Assembly (NCBI RefSeq): GCF_946482605.1
Contig: NZ_CAMLSE010000003.1
Coordinates: 1-64,000 of the forward strand
Reading direction: 5' to 3'
DNA: 64,000 nt
From: an uncultured Dyadobacter sp.
Lineage (GTDB): Bacteria > Bacteroidota > Bacteroidia > Cytophagales > Spirosomataceae
Shown here: piece by piece, positions 53,691 through 63,409 of the stretch
Numbering within the stretch: the first letter of the stretch is position 1
Layout of the letters: each line of letters begins with the position of its first letter
Notes under the pieces: model-generated
Told to the model about the DNA's origin: nothing
The model's input: the letters and a program-made list of their open reading frames with translations, nothing else
Database searches by the model: none
Program-made: the position numbers and the translations under genes

Positions 53691-54326
53691 ATGTCCCCAA
53701 ACCCCTGGCTAGCCGCTATCAAACGCATTCTCGCCCTTTCCCAAACCGGCCTCGCTTTTCAGCCCGGCGAATACGACCGCGAGCGTTACGAGGAGATCCG
53801 GCAAATCAGCCTGGACCTGCTCGCTGATATCAGCAATGCACCCATCGAGCAGATTATCAACCTTTTGCCTCACGAAATAGGTTATGTGACACCAAAAGTC
53901 GATATCCGCGCTGTGATTTTCCGGGGTACCGACGAAATCCTGATGGTGCAGGAAAAAATTGACCACGACCGCTGGACATTGCCCGGCGGCTGGGCGGATG
54001 TAGGCTACACGCCCTTTGAAGTGGCTGTAAAAGAAACCTTCGAGGAAACCGGCCTGCACGCGGAAGCCGTGCGTTTACTCGCTGTTTTTGATAAACGCAA
54101 ACACGACCACCCCGAGGAGCTCTGGTACGTCTATAAATTCTTCATCCTATGCCGCGTCACGGGTGGCGAGATGCTTGACCAAACCAACGAAACTTCCGGC
54201 GTAGCATGGATTAAGTTCGACGCATTGCCGTCCCTGGACTTGTCGGTGAACCGGGTTGCTTATTCACAGATCAGCCAGCTGCTACCATTCGCCGCCGATC
54301 CGGGCCTTCCGGTTTTGTGCGACTGA
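53691..54326 (+). CDS. Nudix hydrolase with N-terminal Nudix_N domain
   Basis: 211 residues. The N-terminus (LAAIKRILALSQTGLAFQPGEYDRERYEEIRQISLDLLADI) matches the helical Nudix_N domain of the YjhB-like group; a Nudix fold follows. The Nudix box spans G100 to L122 (GWADVGYTPFEVAVKETFEETGL) and deviates from Gx5Ex7REUxEExGU: Y106 replaces the first Glu and K114 the Arg, while E115, E118 and E119 remain. Related enzymes cleave ADP-ribose-, CoA- or other nucleoside diphosphate-linked substrates. It sits alone between the T9SS gene and the fructan locus. Confidence 0.88.
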   Translation: MSPNPWLAAIKRILALSQTGLAFQPGEYDRERYEEIRQISLDLLADISNAPIEQIINLLPHEIGYVTPKVDIRAVIFRGTDEILMVQEKIDHDRWTLPGGWADVGYTPFEVAVKETFEETGLHAEAVRLLAVFDKRKHDHPEELWYVYKFFILCRVTGGEMLDQTNETSGVAWIKFDALPSLDLSVNRVAYSQISQLLPFAADPGLPVLCD

Positions 54327-54519
54327 GGAACCATGAAACATTTCCTGAAAAATTTGCAGCAAATTTGAAAATGGTGCTTTTTTATCTCAATACAAACACC
54401 TACAAGTCAGGCATTTATGCTTGACTCCGGCTAATGTAAAATTTAAAAACATTTGGTACGGATTTGAAAACAGATTGCCCGGAGAGCCGGTAGCTTCGTC
54501 AGAAATTAATTCAACAATC

Positions 54520-55854
54520 ATGACAAGCAAAAAGGTAATCTTCTGGGCATTCACAGTGGCGCTGGGCGGTTTTTTATTCGGTTTTGATACGGCGGTCATT
54601 TCGGGCGCGGAGAAATCGATCCAGCAATTGTGGGGCCTCACTACGGTGCAGCACGGGTTCACAGTTTCCATCGCATTGATCGGCACCGTCCTCGGGTCGC
54701 TCACAGGTGCCATCCCCTCCGAGCGTTACGGGCGCAAGTACACGCTCTTCGCCATTGCTGTCCTTTACCTGCTGTCATCGATCGGCTCGGCGCTCGCCTC
54801 CGACTGGATTTCCTTTCTCATCTTCCGTTTCCTCGGCGGCATCGGCGTCGGTATTTCGTCGGTTACCGCTCCATTATATATTTCCGAAATATCTCCTGCC
54901 AATTCGCGCGGCCGGCTCGTGGCCATGTTTCAGTTCAATGTGGTGCTGGGCATTCTCATCGCTTACCTGTCCAACTTCCTGCTCGTAGGCATGGGCGACA
55001 ACGACTGGCGCTGGATGCTGGGCGTGCAGGCATTTCCTTCGCTCATTTTCCTCGTAGCAATCCTTTTTGTACCCGAAAGCCCCCGCTGGCTCATCGTAAA
55101 GCGCGGCCGGGTAGAAGAAGCGCGGCAGATATTGTCCGTCGCCAACGGCGGTATGGATGTGAGCGGCATCGTTGCCGACATTCAAAACTCGGCCAATGCA
55201 GGCACCCAAAGCGGAAACAGCATTTCTATTTTTTCATCCCAATACAAACTTCCCCTGGCACTGGCGTTGCTTTTTGCCTTCTTCAACCAGGTTTCGGGCA
55301 TTAATGCGATCATTTACTACGCACCTCGCATTTTTGAAATGGCTGGCCTGGGCAAAAGTTCTGCGCTGCTTTCATCTGCCGGTGTGGGTTTGGTGAATTT
55401 TTGCTTCACGTTCATCGCCATCAACCTGATCGACCGTTTTGGCCGCCGCACGCTGATGTTCATAGGCTCGTTCGGGCTGATCGCCACGCTGGGCCTCGTA
55501 GCCCAGGCATTTTACAGCGGCAACCTGGGCGGTTATGCGGTACCGGTGTACCTGTTTATTTACATTGCTTTCTTCGCATTATCGCAGGGCGCGGTGATAT
55601 GGGTATTTATCTCTGAAATTTTCCCTAACCAGGTACGTGCCGCAGGGCAGTCGATGGGCAGCTTTATGCACTGGCTGCTGGCCGCGGTGATCGCATTCAC
55701 TTTCCCGTACATCGCCGAAACCCTGGGTGGCGGCAACACATTCATGATCTTCTGCGGCATGATGGTGCTCCAACTGCTTTTTGTATGGAAGATGATGCCC
55801 GAAACAAAAGGCACTTCCCTCGAACAGATCGAAAAAACACTGGTCCTCCACTAA
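54520..55854 (+). CDS. Sugar porter-family MFS transporter
   Basis: 444 residues from the ATG at 54520 (a TTG at 54421 adds 33). Twelve predicted membrane helices with the family signatures GGFLFGFDTAVISGAEKSI, SERYGRK (usually DRxGRR) between helices 2 and 3, PESPRWLIVKRG after helix 6, FNQVSGINAIIYYAPRIFEMAG in helix 7, and PETKGTSLEQIE at the end. It imports a hexose by proton symport or facilitation. As the first gene of the fructan operon, it is predicted to carry fructose (inference from context). Confidence 0.92.
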   Translation: MTSKKVIFWAFTVALGGFLFGFDTAVISGAEKSIQQLWGLTTVQHGFTVSIALIGTVLGSLTGAIPSERYGRKYTLFAIAVLYLLSSIGSALASDWISFLIFRFLGGIGVGISSVTAPLYISEISPANSRGRLVAMFQFNVVLGILIAYLSNFLLVGMGDNDWRWMLGVQAFPSLIFLVAILFVPESPRWLIVKRGRVEEARQILSVANGGMDVSGIVADIQNSANAGTQSGNSISIFSSQYKLPLALALLFAFFNQVSGINAIIYYAPRIFEMAGLGKSSALLSSAGVGLVNFCFTFIAINLIDRFGRRTLMFIGSFGLIATLGLVAQAFYSGNLGGYAVPVYLFIYIAFFALSQGAVIWVFISEIFPNQVRAAGQSMGSFMHWLLAAVIAFTFPYIAETLGGGNTFMIFCGMMVLQLLFVWKMMPETKGTSLEQIEKTLVLH

Positions 55855-55878
55855 AATCTCCACTTTAACCGATTATAT

Positions 55879-56832
55879 ATGACACCGAAACTGACTGTTT
55901 TTGGAGAAGTGCTCTGGGACGTGCTGCCCGACGCCCGCCTGGCTGGCGGTGCTACCATGAACGTCGCCGCACATTTGCAGCGCTACGGCATGGACGTTGC
56001 CTTCATCAGCCGCGTCGGCCACGACGAACTGGGCGACGAGCTGCTCGCATTCATCGTACAGCACGGGCTCAATACGCAATGGGTGCAAACCGGCGAAACG
56101 CATTTGACCGGCATTGCCAAAGCCAACGTGTCGGACAGCCACGAGGTTACCTACAAAATCCTGCACCCCGTGGCCTGGGATTACATTCAGTTCGACGAGG
56201 CCGCCGCCCGGCAAGTGAGCGACAGCGATTTCTTCGTGTACGGCACCCTTGCCGCCCGCGACCGCACCTCGCGCGACACGCTCCTCCGCTATCTTGCGCG
56301 TACGGGCACCGGGCATGCAGGCGAGCCCGGTGCCCGTACGCCTCACCCATGCATACCCGTGTTCGACGTGAACCTGCGCCCGCCGCATTACACCCGCGAG
56401 CAGGTACTCGATCTCCTCGGTTTCGCGAGCATTGTCAAAATGAACGAGCATGAAATCCGCGAAGTAACCGGCTGGCTTACCACTTTTGAAAGCGAAAAGC
56501 ACGCCATGACATACCTCATTGATCGTTTCAAACTGGATATGCTCGTGCTTACCTGCGGGGCCGACGGCGCGATGGTGCTCACCAGCGGCGGCGACTTCAG
56601 TCAGCACGCCGGATTTACCGTGGAAGTGGCCGATACCATCGGCAGCGGCGACGCATTCCTCGGCGCATTCCTGTACCAAACCGCCGCCGGGTATTCATTG
56701 TCCGACTCCCTGGAATTTGCCTGCGCCGCCGGTGCATTCGTCGCGGGAAAAGCAGGTGCATTGCCAGCATTCGGCGAAACCGACATTCAGGAGTTTATTC
56801 ACGCACAGCGGCTGCAACCGATAATCCACTGA
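55879..56832 (+). CDS. PfkB-family fructokinase with an in-frame palindromic insert
   Basis: 317 residues, PfkB ribokinase fold: LTVFGEVLWDVLPDARLAGGATMNVAAHL at the start and the catalytic DTIGSGDAFLGAFL (G255-S256-G257-D258) near the end; the VFDVNLRPPHYTREQV motif is typical of Bacteroidota fructokinases. Just before it, residues 140-155 (ARTGTGHAGEPGARTP) are encoded by a perfect 17-bp palindrome at 56298-56341; relatives run from the SRDTLLxxL helix into this motif with far fewer residues, so this is an insertion in a surface loop (family comparison from memory). The reading frame is kept. It phosphorylates fructose to fructose-6-phosphate after uptake by the preceding porter. Confidence 0.92.
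   Translation: MTPKLTVFGEVLWDVLPDARLAGGATMNVAAHLQRYGMDVAFISRVGHDELGDELLAFIVQHGLNTQWVQTGETHLTGIAKANVSDSHEVTYKILHPVAWDYIQFDEAAARQVSDSDFFVYGTLAARDRTSRDTLLRYLARTGTGHAGEPGARTPHPCIPVFDVNLRPPHYTREQVLDLLGFASIVKMNEHEIREVTGWLTTFESEKHAMTYLIDRFKLDMLVLTCGADGAMVLTSGGDFSQHAGFTVEVADTIGSGDAFLGAFLYQTAAGYSLSDSLEFACAAGAFVAGKAGALPAFGETDIQEFIHAQRLQPIIH
56298..56341 (+). repeat. Perfect 17-bp inverted repeat within the fructokinase gene
   Basis: GCGTACGGGCACCGGGC (56298-56314) and GCCCGGTGCCCGTACGC (56325-56341) are exact reverse complements around the 10-nt loop ATGCAGGCGA. Unlike a terminator, there is no T-run and it sits in a coding region. It has a higher GC content than its surroundings. It looks like a small palindromic element that inserted in frame. 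Confidence 0.9.
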
Positions 56833-56861
56833 TTTCCATTTCACCCTTTTTAATCGAAAAC

Positions 56862-59800
56862 ATGATGAGAAAAATTTTACTGCTGGTGGCTCTCGCGGTC
56901 GCCTGCGTAGTGCAACTGCCGGCCTACGCGCAAAACAGGGCACAGATCAAGGGCGTCGTCAAAAGTACCGACGGTGAGCCGCTTCCCGGTGTGAATGTCC
57001 TCGAAAAAGGGACTTCAAATGGTGCCGTTACCGACGTTTCGGGAGCTTACACGGTATCGCCTGCTGCAAATGCCACATTGGTATTCTCCTACATTGGCAT
57101 GCAAACGAAAGAAGTGGTCGTGGGCAACCAGACCAACATTAATGTTACCCTCGATTACGATCAGAAAAGCCTCAACGAAGTGGTAGTGGTGGGTTATACT
57201 TCTTCCAAAAAAGAAGACCTCACCGGCGCCATTGCCGTGGTAGACATGGCCCCTTTGAAAAACATCAGCTCCGGTAACCCCATGCAGGCCTTGCAGGGAC
57301 GGGTGCCGGGTTTATATATTGAAAAAACCGGCTCGCCGAACGGTACCAACTCCCGCATCCTGATCCGCGGTGCCAACACCCTCGGCAATACCGACCCGCT
57401 CTACATCATCGACGGCGTGCCTACGAAGCGCCCGGAGGTGTTCCAGGGGTTGAACCCGAATTCCATCGAGTCGATACAGGTACTGAAAGATGCCTCGGCG
57501 TCGTCTATTTACGGTTCGAGGGCTTCCAACGGGGTGATTATCATTACCACCAAAAACGGCGCGAATACCAACGGAAAGATCAATATCGACTTCAATACCA
57601 GCATTTCGACCCAATCGGAAAAGTATGCGCGGTACAAAATGCTGAATGCCGTCGATCGCGGACGGGCATTGTGGCAGGCTTCGGTGAATGATAAGGTCAA
57701 TCCCGAAGACGGTTACGGCGCTTTGTACCAGTTCGACTGGAACAAGGATTTCACCAATCCCATATTAAATGGTGTAAAAGTACAGCCACTCGTGGGCGGC
57801 AATGCCAACATGCCTGCCGGCGATACCGATTGGCAGAAAGTAATGTACAAAAGCGGCATTGTAACCAACAACGAGCTCACGATCTCGGGCGGCAATGGTA
57901 CTTCTTCATTGCAAATCAATTTGGGTTATTACAAAAATACCGGCATGCTCCGCTACACCGATTACGACAAGATCAGCGGGCGCATCAACGGCCTTACCAG
58001 CGCATTCGACGGCAAACTGAAAATCGGGGCGAATATGCAGCTCGCTTCCTCGAACGAAACCCTCGCTTCGACGGACATCGGTGGTGCGGGAACGCCCGGC
58101 CTTGCCGTTACCCTCGCGCCTACCATCCCGGTGTATGCCAAAGACGGCTCCTGGGGAGGTGCCATTGGCTCGGGTTACTCCGACCGCAACAACCCGCTCC
58201 ACATGCAAGAAATCAACAAATGGGACAATGCGCACCGGCTCACGCTGTTCGGTAATGTGTTTGTGGAAATTAACCCATTCAAAAACTTCTACCTCAAAAC
58301 CAGCCTCGGCGCGGATAATGCGGCTTTCCGTTTCAAAAACATCGAACAATCCTTTGAAGAAGGCTCTTTCGGCCGCGCCAACAACAGCCTGACGATCGAC
58401 CAGAACCGCTACCTGAGCATTACCTGGTCCAACACGGCCCGCTATAATCTCGACCTCGGCAACAACCATTTCAAGTTCCTCGCGGGTATCGAAGCGATTA
58501 AAAACGACTCCGATTTTGAAATAGCACGAAAAGAAGGCTTTGCCGTGCAAACCAAGGAGTATTTTGTACTGAATGCAGGTACTGGCAACACCAACGTGAC
58601 CGGCTCCGGCTCGGGCAGCAGGCTGCTTTCCCAATTTGCCCGCATCGACTATGGCTTCTCGGACCGCTACCTGGCCGCAATCACCATTCGTCGCGACGGC
58701 TCGTCGCGCTTCGGTTCTGCGAATGCGTACGGTATCTTCCCGGCGGCGTCTGTCGGCTGGCGCATCGATAAGGAGCAGTTTTTCAAAGGGGTAACCAAAA
58801 TAAGCAATCTGAAACTGCGGGCCGGGGTCGGCAGGGTTGGTAACCAGGAGATCGGTGACCTCGCCCGCTTTGGATTGTACGATACGCGTTACGGCGCGCG
58901 GCAATCGCAGTTTCCAAACGGCCATAACAGCTTTTTTGACCAGTTCTACAATATTGGTACCGCCTATGACCTCAACGGCGCCAACACAGGCAATTTGCCT
59001 TCCGGCTTTGTTTCGATCCAGGGCGCTAACCCTAATTTGAAATGGGAAACGACCGATGAAGCCAACTTCGGGCTCGATTTCGGGCTTTTCGACGGGATGA
59101 TCCAGGGATCTTTCGATTATTTCTCCCGCAAAACCAGCGACATTCTCATTACTCCGCCTGTGGCCTCCGCCGTGGGCGAAGGACAGCTCCGCGTATTGAA
59201 TGGCGCGGCGAAATCCAACCGGGGTTTCGAGCTTTCGGCCGGGTATTATGCACGTCCGAAAGGCGATTTCACCTACAATGTGATGGCAGGCGTGAGCCGC
59301 TTCCGCGACAAGATCACCGAGCTGCCCGAAGAAGTACGCGCCGCTTACCCGGGTAATGCGATCCAGACGATCCTCGGCCATTCGCAGTTCGATTTGTTTG
59401 GGTATAAAACCAATGGCCTCTTCCAGAACCAGGCCGAAGTAGACGCCGCTCCCGCACAAGTGGGCGCAGGCCCGGGCCGCATCCGCTACGTAGATACCAA
59501 CGGCGATAACCGCATCGACGACCTCGACCGCGTGTTTTTCGGTACCACATTGCCCGCATTCGAGTACAATTTGAAAGTGGAGGCATTCTACAAGTCGTTC
59601 GACTTCTCGGTCTTCGGCTCGGGCATTGCGGGCAGGAAGGGCTTCGATACTTACACTTTTTATAACAACTTCATCCGTGGTCGTGAGAACGTAGGTCCCG
59701 GCGTGTTCGACGCATGGTCGCCGACGAATACCGGTTCCAAAATCCCCGCATTGTCACTTTCCGACGCCAACAACGAGACGCGCTCTTCGGATTATTTCAA

Positions 59801-60026
59801 TGTGAATACTTCCTATTTCAAACTGCGCAACATCCAGATCGGCTATGCTTTGAATTCGGAGCTCACGCAAAAGATCAAACTGCAACGTGTGCGGATGTAC
59901 CTGATGGCCGAAAACCTGTTCCTGATCAAATCGAAGCAATTCAGCGGCCCCGATCCGGAGCGGACGGACATTAACGCCATACCGATCCCCCGCACATTCA
60001 CATTTGGTTTGAACATTTCTTTCTAA
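56862..60026 (+). CDS. SusC/RagA TonB-dependent transporter (fructan locus)
   Basis: 1054 residues: signal peptide (ILLLVALAVACVVQLPAYAQ), carboxypeptidase-regulatory-like domain (IKGVVKSTDGEPLPGVNVLEKGTSNG, about 25-110), SLNEVVVVGY and plug (ALQGRVPGLYIEKTGSPNG...YIIDGVP...SSIYGSRASNGVIIITTKNG), then a barrel ending FTFGLNISF. It has no STN domain, so it signals through the HTCS-type sensor rather than through FecR. It transports fructan oligosaccharides across the outer membrane with its SusD partner 18 bp downstream. Together with GH32 and fructokinase this matches the Bacteroides fructan locus (BT1757-BT1765) in composition. Confidence 0.93.
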   Translation: MMRKILLLVALAVACVVQLPAYAQNRAQIKGVVKSTDGEPLPGVNVLEKGTSNGAVTDVSGAYTVSPAANATLVFSYIGMQTKEVVVGNQTNINVTLDYDQKSLNEVVVVGYTSSKKEDLTGAIAVVDMAPLKNISSGNPMQALQGRVPGLYIEKTGSPNGTNSRILIRGANTLGNTDPLYIIDGVPTKRPEVFQGLNPNSIESIQVLKDASASSIYGSRASNGVIIITTKNGANTNGKINIDFNTSISTQSEKYARYKMLNAVDRGRALWQASVNDKVNPEDGYGALYQFDWNKDFTNPILNGVKVQPLVGGNANMPAGDTDWQKVMYKSGIVTNNELTISGGNGTSSLQINLGYYKNTGMLRYTDYDKISGRINGLTSAFDGKLKIGANMQLASSNETLASTDIGGAGTPGLAVTLAPTIPVYAKDGSWGGAIGSGYSDRNNPLHMQEINKWDNAHRLTLFGNVFVEINPFKNFYLKTSLGADNAAFRFKNIEQSFEEGSFGRANNSLTIDQNRYLSITWSNTARYNLDLGNNHFKFLAGIEAIKNDSDFEIARKEGFAVQTKEYFVLNAGTGNTNVTGSGSGSRLLSQFARIDYGFSDRYLAAITIRRDGSSRFGSANAYGIFPAASVGWRIDKEQFFKGVTKISNLKLRAGVGRVGNQEIGDLARFGLYDTRYGARQSQFPNGHNSFFDQFYNIGTAYDLNGANTGNLPSGFVSIQGANPNLKWETTDEANFGLDFGLFDGMIQGSFDYFSRKTSDILITPPVASAVGEGQLRVLNGAAKSNRGFELSAGYYARPKGDFTYNVMAGVSRFRDKITELPEEVRAAYPGNAIQTILGHSQFDLFGYKTNGLFQNQAEVDAAPAQVGAGPGRIRYVDTNGDNRIDDLDRVFFGTTLPAFEYNLKVEAFYKSFDFSVFGSGIAGRKGFDTYTFYNNFIRGRENVGPGVFDAWSPTNTGSKIPALSLSDANNETRSSDYFNVNTSYFKLRNIQIGYALNSELTQKIKLQRVRMYLMAENLFLIKSKQFSGPDPERTDINAIPIPRTFTFGLNISF

Positions 60027-60044
60027 TCCTGAAATCGCATTGTT

Positions 60045-61757
60045 ATGAAAAGCAAATACATATTCGGTCTGATCGCCAGCGGCACGTTGCTGATCACCAC
60101 TTCCTGTAACGATTTCCTCGACTACCAGCCGCAGGGACTGCTATCGTCGGAAAACATCAAATCGGCCTCGGCGGCGGAATCGCTCGTGACGGCCGCCTAT
60201 GCCGGCATCGGCAACGACGAGATGATAGGCCCCATGACGAGCATGTGGGTATATGGCAGCGTGCGCTCGGATGACGCCTACAAGGGCGGCGGCGGCGTTT
60301 CCGACGTGGCGGAAGTGGATTTTTACGAGCATTACAACCTCACTCGTCCTGATCTCGGCCTGATGCACCCTTACACCTGGGAAAACTTTTACAAAGCCAT
60401 TTCCCGCGCGAACGCGGCACTTACCAGCCTCAATACATTGACCGAAGCGGAGTTTCCACTTCGCAGTACCCGCATTGCCGAAATGCGTTTCCTGCGCGGC
60501 CACTCCCATTTTATGCTCAAAATGCTGTTCAAAAATGTGCCTTATATCGATGAAAAACTATCGAGCGACGACATTCTGAAAGAGTCGAACGTGCGTTACA
60601 ACAACGATGAACTTTGGAATAAAATCGGGGAAGATTTTCAGTTTGCCGTCGATAACCTGCCGCAGAAGCAGGCGCAGATCGGTCGGGCGAGCAAGATTTC
60701 CGCGGCAGCTTACCTGGCCAAATTGCGGCTTTTTCAGGCGTACGAGCAGGATGCGAACCATAAGGTAACGGCGATTAACAAAAACCGTTTACAGGAAGTG
60801 GTAACGCTCACCCAGCAGGTGATCGCCTCCGGCCAGTACAGCCTCCAACCCGATTTCGCAGAGAACTTCATCGCCGAAACCGAGAACGGCCCCGAATCTA
60901 TCTTCGCGATCCAATACTCGATCAACGACGGTACTGCGGTGGGCCGCCTGAGCTACGTGACGGGCCTCAATTACCCGCACGGCGCACCGCAATACGGCTG
61001 CTGCGGCTTCCACCAGCCCAGCCAGAACCTCGCCAACGCCTACCGCACCGATGCGAACGGACTACCACTTTTCGAGACATTCAATGACAAAAACGTGGAT
61101 TTCACCACCGAAACCGTCGACCCGCGTGTAGATCATACCATCGGCATTGACGGCCATCCCTACAAATACGACGCGACCAAACCATTCAGCAACAGCTGGG
61201 TGCGCGATCCGGGTGTGTACGGCTTTTTCCACACCATGAAGGAGCAGCAACTGGCGACCAGCGCTTCGTATCATAAGGAAGGGCCGTTTATCGGAAGTTC
61301 CAAGAACATCGACGTCATCCGCTATGACGATGTACTGCTCATGCAGGCGGAGGCTTACATTGAACTTGGGCAGCACACGCTCGCATTGCCGCTCATTAAC
61401 CAGATCCGCAAACGGGCCGCCGGAAGTACCGGCCGGTTGAAAAAAACGGATGGCACATTGCCTTCGAAATACAATGTCAAAGAATACTCGGCTTCCGGCT
61501 GGACGCAGGATTATGCGAGAAAGGCATTACGCTGGGAAAGAAGGCTCGAATTCGCGACGGAAAGCCCTCGTTTTTTCGACCTTGTGCGCTGGGGTATCGC
61601 TGAGCAGACTTTGAATGCGTATCTTGAAAAGGAAAAAGTAAGAAGGCCCTTCCTGGCAACTGCTAAATTCACTGCGGGAAGAGACGAGTACCTGCCCATT
61701 CCGCAGCGGGAGATCAGCTTTACGAAAGGGCTTTACGTGCAGAATCCGGGGTATTGA
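60045..61757 (+). CDS. SusD/RagB-family fructan-binding lipoprotein
   Basis: 570 residues with a lipobox (LLITTSC) and SusD features: NDFLDYQPQGLLSSENI, ISRANAALTSLN, MRFLRGHSHFMLKMLF, and the ending RRLEFATESPRFFDLVRWGIAEQTLNAYL...YLPIPQREI. It forms the surface lid of the SusC above. The segment CCGFHQPSQNLANAYRTDANGLP is shared with the other SusD of this window, consistent with a common ancestor. Substrate is inferred from neighbours: levan or inulin. Confidence 0.93.
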   Translation: MKSKYIFGLIASGTLLITTSCNDFLDYQPQGLLSSENIKSASAAESLVTAAYAGIGNDEMIGPMTSMWVYGSVRSDDAYKGGGGVSDVAEVDFYEHYNLTRPDLGLMHPYTWENFYKAISRANAALTSLNTLTEAEFPLRSTRIAEMRFLRGHSHFMLKMLFKNVPYIDEKLSSDDILKESNVRYNNDELWNKIGEDFQFAVDNLPQKQAQIGRASKISAAAYLAKLRLFQAYEQDANHKVTAINKNRLQEVVTLTQQVIASGQYSLQPDFAENFIAETENGPESIFAIQYSINDGTAVGRLSYVTGLNYPHGAPQYGCCGFHQPSQNLANAYRTDANGLPLFETFNDKNVDFTTETVDPRVDHTIGIDGHPYKYDATKPFSNSWVRDPGVYGFFHTMKEQQLATSASYHKEGPFIGSSKNIDVIRYDDVLLMQAEAYIELGQHTLALPLINQIRKRAAGSTGRLKKTDGTLPSKYNVKEYSASGWTQDYARKALRWERRLEFATESPRFFDLVRWGIAEQTLNAYLEKEKVRRPFLATAKFTAGRDEYLPIPQREISFTKGLYVQNPGY

Positions 61758-61785
61758 TAGGCTATGAGAAGTCACCAAAACACCT

Positions 61786-61866
61786 GATTGTCACCCTGAG
61801 CGGAGTCGAAGGGCATGTGCAATGTCGCCATACTGCCTGTCTTCGACTCCGCTCAGACTGACAATC
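61786..61866 (+). repeat. Imperfect palindromic hairpin between susD and GH32
   Basis: The arms at 61786-61811 and 61841-61866 are reverse complements at 24 of 26 positions, with a 29-nt loop. The core CTGAGCGGAGTCGAAG is a motif that recurs in intergenic inverted repeats of many Bacteroidota and other bacteria (recalled knowledge). It lies within the operon and is likely a REP-like element that can fold in the mRNA. Confidence 0.85.
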
Positions 61867-61890
61867 TATCACTATCAAATAAAACAACAA

Positions 61891-63393
61891 ATGAAAAAAC
61901 TCAGCATACTCGCAGCGCTCCTTTGCGCATCATTCGCGCAAGCTCAGGAAACCCCTGAAAAGTACCGTCCGCAATTCCATTTTTCGCCGAAAGCGCATTG
62001 GATGAACGACCCGAACGGGATGGTGTTCTATAATGGCACCTACCATTTGTTTTACCAATACTATCCCGGGGCGAAAATATGGGGCCCGATGCATTGGGGG
62101 CACGCCACGAGCAAGGACATGGTGCATTGGAAAGAACAGCCGATTGCACTCTATCCGGATAGCCTCGGCTACATTTTCTCGGGGAGCGCGGTGGTCGATG
62201 TGAATAACACCTCCGGCTTCGGAAAAGACGGAAAAGCGCCGTTGGTAGCCATTTTCACGCACCATAACCCTGTTTTGGAAAAACAGAAAACCGGCAAGCA
62301 CGAGTACCAGAGCCTCGCATACAGCCTCGACGAGGGTGTAACCTGGACTAAGTACAGCGGTAACCCCGTGCTACCTAATCCCGGTATCACCGATTTCCGC
62401 GATCCGAAAGTCCGGTGGTATGAACCGCAGAAAAAGTGGATTATGACGCTTGCCACCAAAGACCGCATTACTTTCTACTCCTCCCCCGATCTTAAAAGCT
62501 GGTCGAAGGAAAGCGAGTTTGGCGCGGATGCGGGCGAGCACGGGGGCGTGTGGGAGTGCCCGGACCTGCTCCCGCTCACGCACGAGGGCAAGCAGGTGTG
62601 GGTCCTGATCGTCAATATCAACCCCGGGGGCCCCAACAAGGGCTCGGCAGGACAGTATTTCCTTGGCGATTTCGATGGCAAGACATTCAATGCTTATTCC
62701 AAAGAAACCAAATGGCTAGACTGGGGTGCCGACAACTATGCCGCCGTTACATTCTCTAACACTGGTAACCGAAGTCTGCTGATGGGCTGGATGAGCAACT
62801 GGCAATATGCCAACCAGGTACCCACCGACCCCTGGCGCAGCGCCAACACCATTTCCCGCGAACTGGGCCTGAAAGCCGTCGGGAAGGAGCTATACCTGAC
62901 CTCGGTGCCCGCCAGGGAGCTCGACGGCATTAAAGCGGAAGGTTATACCAAAAAGAACCTGACCGTCAAAGCACCGGTAGACCTCGCCCCCAAAGGCGGC
63001 AATGCTTCCGGCCTCTTCCGGCTCGATCTCAAAACCGCAACAGTGAGCGATTTCGAATTGGTATTGTCCAACAAAGAGGGTAACGAGCTGCTGATCGGTT
63101 TCGACAAAGCCAGCAACCAATATTACATTGACCGTACCAAATCGGGCAAGATCGATTTCGAAGCGGGTTTCGGGAAGAAGCATGTGGCCCCCAGGTTGTC
63201 CAAAGACAGCAAGATCGCATTGACGCTCATTGCCGACGCGGCATCCGTGGAGCTTTTTGCTGATGGCGGATTGACCGTCATGACAGACGTTTTCTTTGCC
63301 GATACGCCGCTTTCCGGGCTGAGCATCAAGTCGGCCAAGGGCATTCTGGTGGAGGATTTGCAGTATAATGCATTGAAACCGTCGATCGAGTAG
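61891..63393 (+). CDS. GH32 fructan hydrolase (levanase/inulinase type)
   Basis: 500 residues from the ATG at 61891, which gives the signal peptide KKLSILAALLCASFAQA. It has the three catalytic motifs of GH32: WMNDPNG with nucleophile D40, FRDP with D171, and WECPD with the acid/base E222. A five-blade propeller domain is followed by a C-terminal beta-sandwich (about 360-500). It hydrolyses beta-fructosyl bonds of inulin, levan or sucrose; which of them cannot be read from the sequence. It ends the operon and is followed by a strong terminator. Confidence 0.95.
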   Translation: MKKLSILAALLCASFAQAQETPEKYRPQFHFSPKAHWMNDPNGMVFYNGTYHLFYQYYPGAKIWGPMHWGHATSKDMVHWKEQPIALYPDSLGYIFSGSAVVDVNNTSGFGKDGKAPLVAIFTHHNPVLEKQKTGKHEYQSLAYSLDEGVTWTKYSGNPVLPNPGITDFRDPKVRWYEPQKKWIMTLATKDRITFYSSPDLKSWSKESEFGADAGEHGGVWECPDLLPLTHEGKQVWVLIVNINPGGPNKGSAGQYFLGDFDGKTFNAYSKETKWLDWGADNYAAVTFSNTGNRSLLMGWMSNWQYANQVPTDPWRSANTISRELGLKAVGKELYLTSVPARELDGIKAEGYTKKNLTVKAPVDLAPKGGNASGLFRLDLKTATVSDFELVLSNKEGNELLIGFDKASNQYYIDRTKSGKIDFEAGFGKKHVAPRLSKDSKIALTLIADAASVELFADGGLTVMTDVFFADTPLSGLSIKSAKGILVEDLQYNALKPSIE

Positions 63394-63409
63394 CCGCACA
63401 GGTGGTATG

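Noticed and set aside
57906..59459. Long minus-strand open frame (517 codons) opposite the fructan SusC gene
   Set aside because: It is exactly antisense to a well-conserved SusC sequence, has no recognisable domain and follows from codon bias on the other strand.
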